From NCBI GenBank assembly GCA_946479185.1, contig CAMLFF010000089.1:1-10224 (forward strand): a DNA stretch of 10,224 nt. Reading direction: 5' to 3'. Position 1 is the first letter of the stretch. Every line of letters starts with the position of its first letter. Below the pieces are notes generated by a model. It was not told the origin of the DNA, did no database searches, and saw nothing but the letters and a program-made list of their open reading frames with translations. Of this stretch, positions 6,787-10,224 are shown one piece after another. This DNA is from an uncultured Sphingobium sp. GTDB taxonomy: Bacteria; Pseudomonadota; Alphaproteobacteria; Sphingomonadales; Sphingomonadaceae. The position numbers and the translations under genes were made by a program.

Positions 6787-7532
6787 TGCCCGCCCAGCGC
6801 CTGCGCGGCCTGCGTCAGCAGCAGCCCGGCGCGCTCTTCCAGCGCCGCAGAGGAGCGGGCCGCCGGGATTGCAACGCTGATCGCGCCGATCAGCAGATCG
6901 CCGGATTTCACCGCATGGCCGATGCCGAGAATGCCCGGCGTATATTCCTCCAGCGTCCGCGCAATGCCTGCCTGCCGGATCGCCACCAGCTCGCGGCGCA
7001 AATCGGCCTCGCTGGTGATGGTCGAGGGCGTGAAGGCCGCGCGCGTGGCGGAGAGGAAATAGCTGTCCAGCTCATCCTCCGCAAACTCGGCGAGGATTGC
7101 CTTGCCCGCCGCAAAAGCGTGCAGCGGCACCAGACGCCCGACATCGATCGTGTAGCGCAAAGCTTGCGGGGCGACCTCGCCGGAAATCGCCTCCATCTCA
7201 TAGCCATGCCGCACGAAGAAGGAGACGGTCTCGTTGAGCTGGCGCGAGATGGAGCGCACGATGGGGTGAACCCGCTCGCTCAGCATGGTGCTGCCGGGGT
7301 TGGGGTTGAGGCGGCTCAGCGCCGGGCCGGGCAAATGCATCCGCCCGGTGCGGGTGAGATAGCCGCGCTCGACGAGCGTGCCGAGCAGATAGGAGAGGCT
7401 GCTGACCGGGATCGCCAGCGCCAGCGCGATTTCCGCTGCGCTGACCGCCCGACCGCAATCCACCACAAACTCGAGAATATCGAGCGTGCGTGTGGCCGAT
7501 TTGACCGATGAGGAATCTGCCTTGGCGTTCAA
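6783..7532 (-). CDS. desX: IclR-family transcriptional regulator (DesX-like)
   Basis: A 249-residue IclR-type regulator. The N-terminal winged helix-turn-helix spans about 11-65 (SVKSATRTLDILEF start, recognition helix near 42-56). A linker helix leads to the C-terminal effector-binding domain (about 85-245), with the family marks LHAFAAGKAILAEF (137-150) and GIGHAV (203-208). It lies downstream of and convergent to the desA-like gene, the position of DesX in SYK-6. There, from memory, DesX represses the hydrolase-desA operon and responds to syringate and vanillate. The start is TTG at 7532, with AAGGGG eight bases upstream. It follows the BKACE gene by 39 bp and overlaps the cupin by 4 bp, so it is made from that operon. 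It may control its own promoter (see the site at 8546-8559). Confidence 0.82.
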   Translation of the reverse strand: MNAKADSSSVKSATRTLDILEFVVDCGRAVSAAEIALALAIPVSSLSYLLGTLVERGYLTRTGRMHLPGPALSRLNPNPGSTMLSERVHPIVRSISRQLNETVSFFVRHGYEMEAISGEVAPQALRYTIDVGRLVPLHAFAAGKAILAEFAEDELDSYFLSATRAAFTPSTITSEADLRRELVAIRQAGIARTLEEYTPGILGIGHAVKSGDLLIGAISVAIPAARSSAALEERAGLLLTQAAQALGGQ

Positions 7533-7571
7533 ACGTCCAGCCCCTTTGGAATTACACTCCGCCCCGCTAGC

Positions 7572-8447
7572 CTAATTTGCGAGGCCAAGCATCTGCCGCG
7601 TTTCACCTGGTGTCGCAATGTCGCCGCCGATCTTCTCGATCATTTCCTTGCCCCAATTGACGAGCTCGGCATTGCTGTTCGCGAGCAGGCCCTTGCGCAG
7701 ATAGATGGTGTCCTCAAAGCCCACGCGCACATGGCCGCCGAGCAACAGCGATTGCGCCGCCATCGGGAAGCTGTGGCGCGAGACGCCAAAGCCGGTGAAC
7801 TGCGCGCCGCGTGGAATCTGGTTCTTGGCGTACATCATCGCCTCGGGCGTAGCGGGCAGGCCATATTTGGTGCCGAGCACGAAAGTGAAGGGCACATTCT
7901 TCGCGATCAGCCCCTTGGCCATCAGATCATCGGCAAACACAAAGTCCCCAGCCTCAAAGCATTCGATCTCGGTCAGCACGCCCAGATCCTGACACATGGT
8001 GCCGATGCGGCCAACGATGGGCTCCAGATTGATCGCGACGCCGCCCCACAGGTTCATGGTGCAGATGTCGAGCGTGCACATGTCTGGCTTGAGGTCCAGA
8101 ATATGCTCGATGCGGCGCTCGGCGGTGAACATCAGCGTGCCGTGGCCGGGCTCGCCGGGCTCTTCCGCGCTTTTGGGGAACCACATGCAGCCGGGGCCGG
8201 TCGTGACGTTGAGGATCACCTCATTATTCTTCTCACGGATCAGGCGCACAACCTTGCGATAATCCTCCAGCTCCTGGCTGGGCACGCCGTCTGCCTCGTT
8301 GCGCACATGGACATGGATGATCGAGGCGCCTGCCTCAGCCGCATCCAGCGCTTCCTGCGCGACATGCTCCGGGCGGAACGGGAAGTTGGGATGCTTGGGC
8401 ATGGGCGATGCGCCAGTGATTGCGCAGGTGATGAAAGTCTTGGCCAA
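7572..8447 (-). CDS. Beta-keto acid cleavage enzyme (BKACE, DUF849 family)
   Basis: A 291-residue TIM-barrel enzyme of the family founded by 3-keto-5-aminohexanoate cleavage enzyme (Kce). Family chemistry is beta-keto acid plus acetyl-CoA giving acetoacetate plus a new acyl-CoA. Marks seen: FITCAITGA (5-13), the zinc ligands His45 and His47 in IIHVHVRNE, NVTTG (80-84), and GGHVRVGFEDTIYL (237-250) containing Arg241, the third metal ligand Glu245 and the catalytic Asp246, with the same spacing as in Kce. The start is TTG with GGAG (8455-8458) seven bases upstream. It heads the operon with the IclR gene. The substrate is unknown. In this context an aroylacetate such as vanilloyl- or syringoylacetate is an attractive candidate; carnitine- or lysine-derived keto acids are alternatives. 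Confidence 0.88.
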   Translation of the reverse strand: MAKTFITCAITGASPMPKHPNFPFRPEHVAQEALDAAEAGASIIHVHVRNEADGVPSQELEDYRKVVRLIREKNNEVILNVTTGPGCMWFPKSAEEPGEPGHGTLMFTAERRIEHILDLKPDMCTLDICTMNLWGGVAINLEPIVGRIGTMCQDLGVLTEIECFEAGDFVFADDLMAKGLIAKNVPFTFVLGTKYGLPATPEAMMYAKNQIPRGAQFTGFGVSRHSFPMAAQSLLLGGHVRVGFEDTIYLRKGLLANSNAELVNWGKEMIEKIGGDIATPGETRQMLGLAN

Positions 8448-8532
8448 CTGTCTGCTCCGGTCGATTTGCTGTTCAATTGTGCAGGCACAGTCCCAACGCG
8501 CGGCGCTCAGGCGATGCCTCTCCTACATTCTC

Positions 8533-8559
8533 CATATATGAAATCATCACATATACGAA
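8533..8559. promoter_or_regulatory. AT-rich promoter region of the BKACE-IclR operon with DesX-like operator
   Basis: The gap 8448-8598 is AT-rich in its middle. Positions 8546-8559 match the perfect palindrome at 3983-3996 in 11 of 14 bases, including the whole right half ATATACGAA. Just beside it is the 8-bp palindrome CATATATG (8533-8540). The BKACE start codon is 86 bases further on. No clear -35/-10 pair could be assigned. The match suggests autoregulation of the IclR operon, but the left half-site is degenerate. Confidence 0.45.
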
Positions 8560-8598
8560 GGGATATGTTGCGCAGATTTCACGCCTTGGCGCGCGCAA

Positions 8599-9606
8599 TC
8601 ACTGCCAGGGCGCGATCATCACCTTGCACTGATGGGAGCGGCCCTTGAGGCTCTCAAACACCGCTGGCGTCTCGCTCAGCGCAATCGTCTGCGTGATGAG
8701 CGCGCGCGGTTCTGCGGCGCCCCGGCTGAGCGCATCAAGCGCCGCCTCATATTCCCCGCGCGTGAAGAAGGCCGATGTGACCAGCCGCACTTCCTTGGAG
8801 AGCATCGAGAAGCTGTTGAAGGTGTCCGGCTGATTGCAAAGCCCGAGCAGCAGGATCGTGCCGCGTCCACGCACCTGCTGCACCGCCTGTGCGATGAGGC
8901 CGGGCACGCCGACACATTCGAACACGATATCCGCCAGACCGCCCAGCGCCCGTGTCGATGCGCCAACTGGATCATCGCGATCCACGATGAAGTCGGTCGC
9001 GCCCATCTCAAGCGCCCGCTCGCGCTGAAACTCCGCGATATCCTGCACGACCACTTGCGCCGCGCCCGCCCGCCGCGCCCAGAAGGCGACCGCCAGCCCG
9101 ATAGGCCCAGCGCCGAGCACAAGAATGTTGGCGCCCGGCTTGATGCCTGCCAGCGTCACGCCATGCAGCGCCACCGCCAGCGGCTCCACGATGGCGCCGT
9201 CAGCCAGGCTCAACGCTGCGGGCAGCTTCACGCATTGATTGGGCCGGGTGAGTGCATATTCGGCATAGCCGCCCATCTGCAGGCCGAAGCCGCTGCACCA
9301 TGCAACATCGCCTGCGAGGCAGGCCGGGCAACTGCCGCAGCTTTTCAACGGGCTGACGGAGACCAGTTCGCCCGTGCGATAGCCCTCAACGCCCTTGCCG
9401 AGGGCGACCACTTCGCCCGCAAATTCATGCCCCAGCACATCGCCCGCGCCGCGCCCATAGCCCGCGTCCTCGGTCATATGCAGATCGGAGCCGCAAATGC
9501 CGCAGCGGCCGACCTTGATGACCAGTTCGCCGTCCGCTGGGGTCGGGTCAGGCAATGTCTCGACGGCGAGGGGCTTGTGAAGCCCCTGCATGGCGACAGC
9601 GCGCAT
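8599..9606 (-). CDS. Zinc-dependent medium-chain alcohol dehydrogenase
   Basis: A complete 335-residue medium-chain dehydrogenase. Catalytic zinc ligands are Cys38 (CGICGSD), His60-Glu61 (GHE) and Glu141 (VEPLAVALHG). Structural zinc is held by Cys90, Cys93, Cys96 and Cys104. The Rossmann motif GAGPIG is at 165-170, and Asp189 at the end of the second strand favours NAD over NADP. It resembles the sorbitol/threonine/butanediol dehydrogenase branch; the substrate cannot be named. The ATG follows the stop of the preceding dehydrogenase by 2 bases and has only a weak ribosome binding site, suggesting translational coupling. Next to a BKACE it might oxidise the hydroxyl of a beta-hydroxy compound to the keto form, but that is inference only. 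Confidence 0.88.
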   Translation of the reverse strand: MRAVAMQGLHKPLAVETLPDPTPADGELVIKVGRCGICGSDLHMTEDAGYGRGAGDVLGHEFAGEVVALGKGVEGYRTGELVSVSPLKSCGSCPACLAGDVAWCSGFGLQMGGYAEYALTRPNQCVKLPAALSLADGAIVEPLAVALHGVTLAGIKPGANILVLGAGPIGLAVAFWARRAGAAQVVVQDIAEFQRERALEMGATDFIVDRDDPVGASTRALGGLADIVFECVGVPGLIAQAVQQVRGRGTILLLGLCNQPDTFNSFSMLSKEVRLVTSAFFTRGEYEAALDALSRGAAEPRALITQTIALSETPAVFESLKGRSHQCKVMIAPWQ

Positions 9607-9608
9607 CG

Positions 9609-10224
9609 TTATGCGGCGTCCATGATCAACACAGGCTTCACCACCGCGCCGCTCTCGCCTGCATGGAAGGCGTCGTTAATCTCGTCAAAACGGAAGGTCT
9701 TGATGAGCCGATCATGCGGGAAACGTCCCGCCAGATGATGCTCGATCAATTCCGGCAAAAAGGTGACAAGATCGGCATCCCCACCAAGCACGCCGATGAC
9801 GCGCTTACCGCCGCCCATGAAGCGCGACTCATTGAGCACCAGATCGTCAGCCGGTGACGACGCGCCCACCATCGCGACAATCCCCATCGGCGCGATCAGG
9901 TCAAACGCCTGCTCGATAATGCTCTTGAGGCCTGTCGTATCGAAGGCATAGCCTAGCCCGCTTGGGCAAATGCTGCGGATTTCCTCTGCAGCATTTTGTG
10001 TCTTGCCGTTGATCGTGTGTGTTGCGCCAAGCTCGCGCGCGAGTGCCAGCCGGTTATCATGCACGTCGATGGCGATGATCGGGTTCGCGCCTGCAATCTT
10101 GGCCGCCATCACGGCGGCAAGGCCCACAGCGCCGGTGCCGAAGATGGCGATTGGCATCCCCGCGCGCACTTCCATTGCCCGCAGCACGGCGCGTTCGGCC
10201 ATGCGCTGGCGCCACTCGAGCGTC
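9609..10224 (-). CDS. Zinc-type alcohol dehydrogenase, C-terminal part (cut by window edge)
   Basis: About 205 residues of a medium-chain dehydrogenase; the reading frame stays open to the window edge, so the catalytic N-terminal domain lies outside. Visible are the Rossmann motif GTGAVG, an Asp some 19 residues later (IIAIDVHDNR) that favours NAD, then ARELGATHTIN and the C-terminal FDEINDAFHAGESG. These resemble aryl-alcohol (benzyl-alcohol) dehydrogenases of the XylB type. An in-frame ATG at 10202 is probably internal, since the frame continues upstream. The stretch at 10185-10223 translates to an Arg/Glu-rich run where relatives have a Gly-rich linker, so divergence or an upstream frameshift cannot be excluded. 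It forms a tight pair with the next dehydrogenase. Confidence 0.75.
   Translation of the reverse strand, partial: TLEWRQRMAERAVLRAMEVRAGMPIAIFGTGAVGLAAVMAAKIAGANPIIAIDVHDNRLALARELGATHTINGKTQNAAEEIRSICPSGLGYAFDTTGLKSIIEQAFDLIAPMGIVAMVGASSPADDLVLNESRFMGGGKRVIGVLGGDADLVTFLPELIEHHLAGRFPHDRLIKTFRFDEINDAFHAGESGAVVKPVLIMDAA

Noticed and set aside
6214..9738. Long plus-strand frames at 6214-7062, 6735-7511, 7731-8648 and 8632-9738
   Set aside because: All lie opposite the cupin, IclR, BKACE or dehydrogenase genes, whose motifs are unambiguous. The plus-strand translations show low-complexity Arg/Ala/His composition.

Overview
The window looks like a piece of a sphingomonad chromosome (Alphaproteobacteria, order Sphingomonadales) dedicated to breakdown of lignin-derived aromatic acids. 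The clue is gene order. A MarR regulator diverges from a feruloyl-CoA hydratase/lyase gene and a feruloyl-CoA synthetase gene, followed by an alpha/beta hydrolase gene, a tetrahydrofolate-type aryl O-demethylase gene and, downstream on the other strand, an IclR regulator. From memory this matches the ferC-ferB-ferA-hydrolase-desA-desX locus of Sphingobium sp. SYK-6. Species identity was not tested by any search.

Layout: 13-89 (-) tRNA-Arg(CCG). 175-657 (-) ferC-like MarR repressor. 736-1590 (+) ferB and 1696-3825 (+) ferA, ended by a strong rho-independent terminator at 3854-3888. Then a new promoter whose -10 lies inside a perfect 14-bp palindrome, followed by the alpha/beta hydrolase (4011-4748) and the desA-like O-demethylase (4810-6198, TTG start, terminator 6226-6257). 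On the minus strand, reading from right to left: an aryl/secondary-alcohol-type zinc dehydrogenase cut by the window edge (9609-10224), a second zinc dehydrogenase 2 bp after it (8599-9606), a 151-bp AT-rich promoter gap, a beta-keto acid cleavage enzyme (BKACE, 7572-8447), the desX-like IclR regulator (6783-7532), a small cupin overlapping it by 4 bp (6451-6786), and a 62-residue DUF4169 protein (6259-6447).

How it works together: FerA activates ferulate and related hydroxycinnamates to CoA thioesters. FerB hydrates and cleaves them to the benzaldehyde (vanillin, syringaldehyde) plus acetyl-CoA. After oxidation to vanillate or syringate elsewhere, the desA-type enzyme moves an O-methyl group to tetrahydrofolate. 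FerC and the IclR protein are the likely repressors of the two plus-strand operons.

The least understood part is the minus-strand BKACE-IclR-cupin-DUF4169 operon. Its promoter gap carries an 11/14 match to the palindrome in front of the hydrolase-desA operon, which suggests that the IclR protein also controls its own operon. The BKACE could then be part of the same syringate/vanillate regulon, possibly cleaving an aroylacetate (a beta-keto acid made from lignin side chains) with acetyl-CoA. That is a hypothesis, not something the sequence proves.
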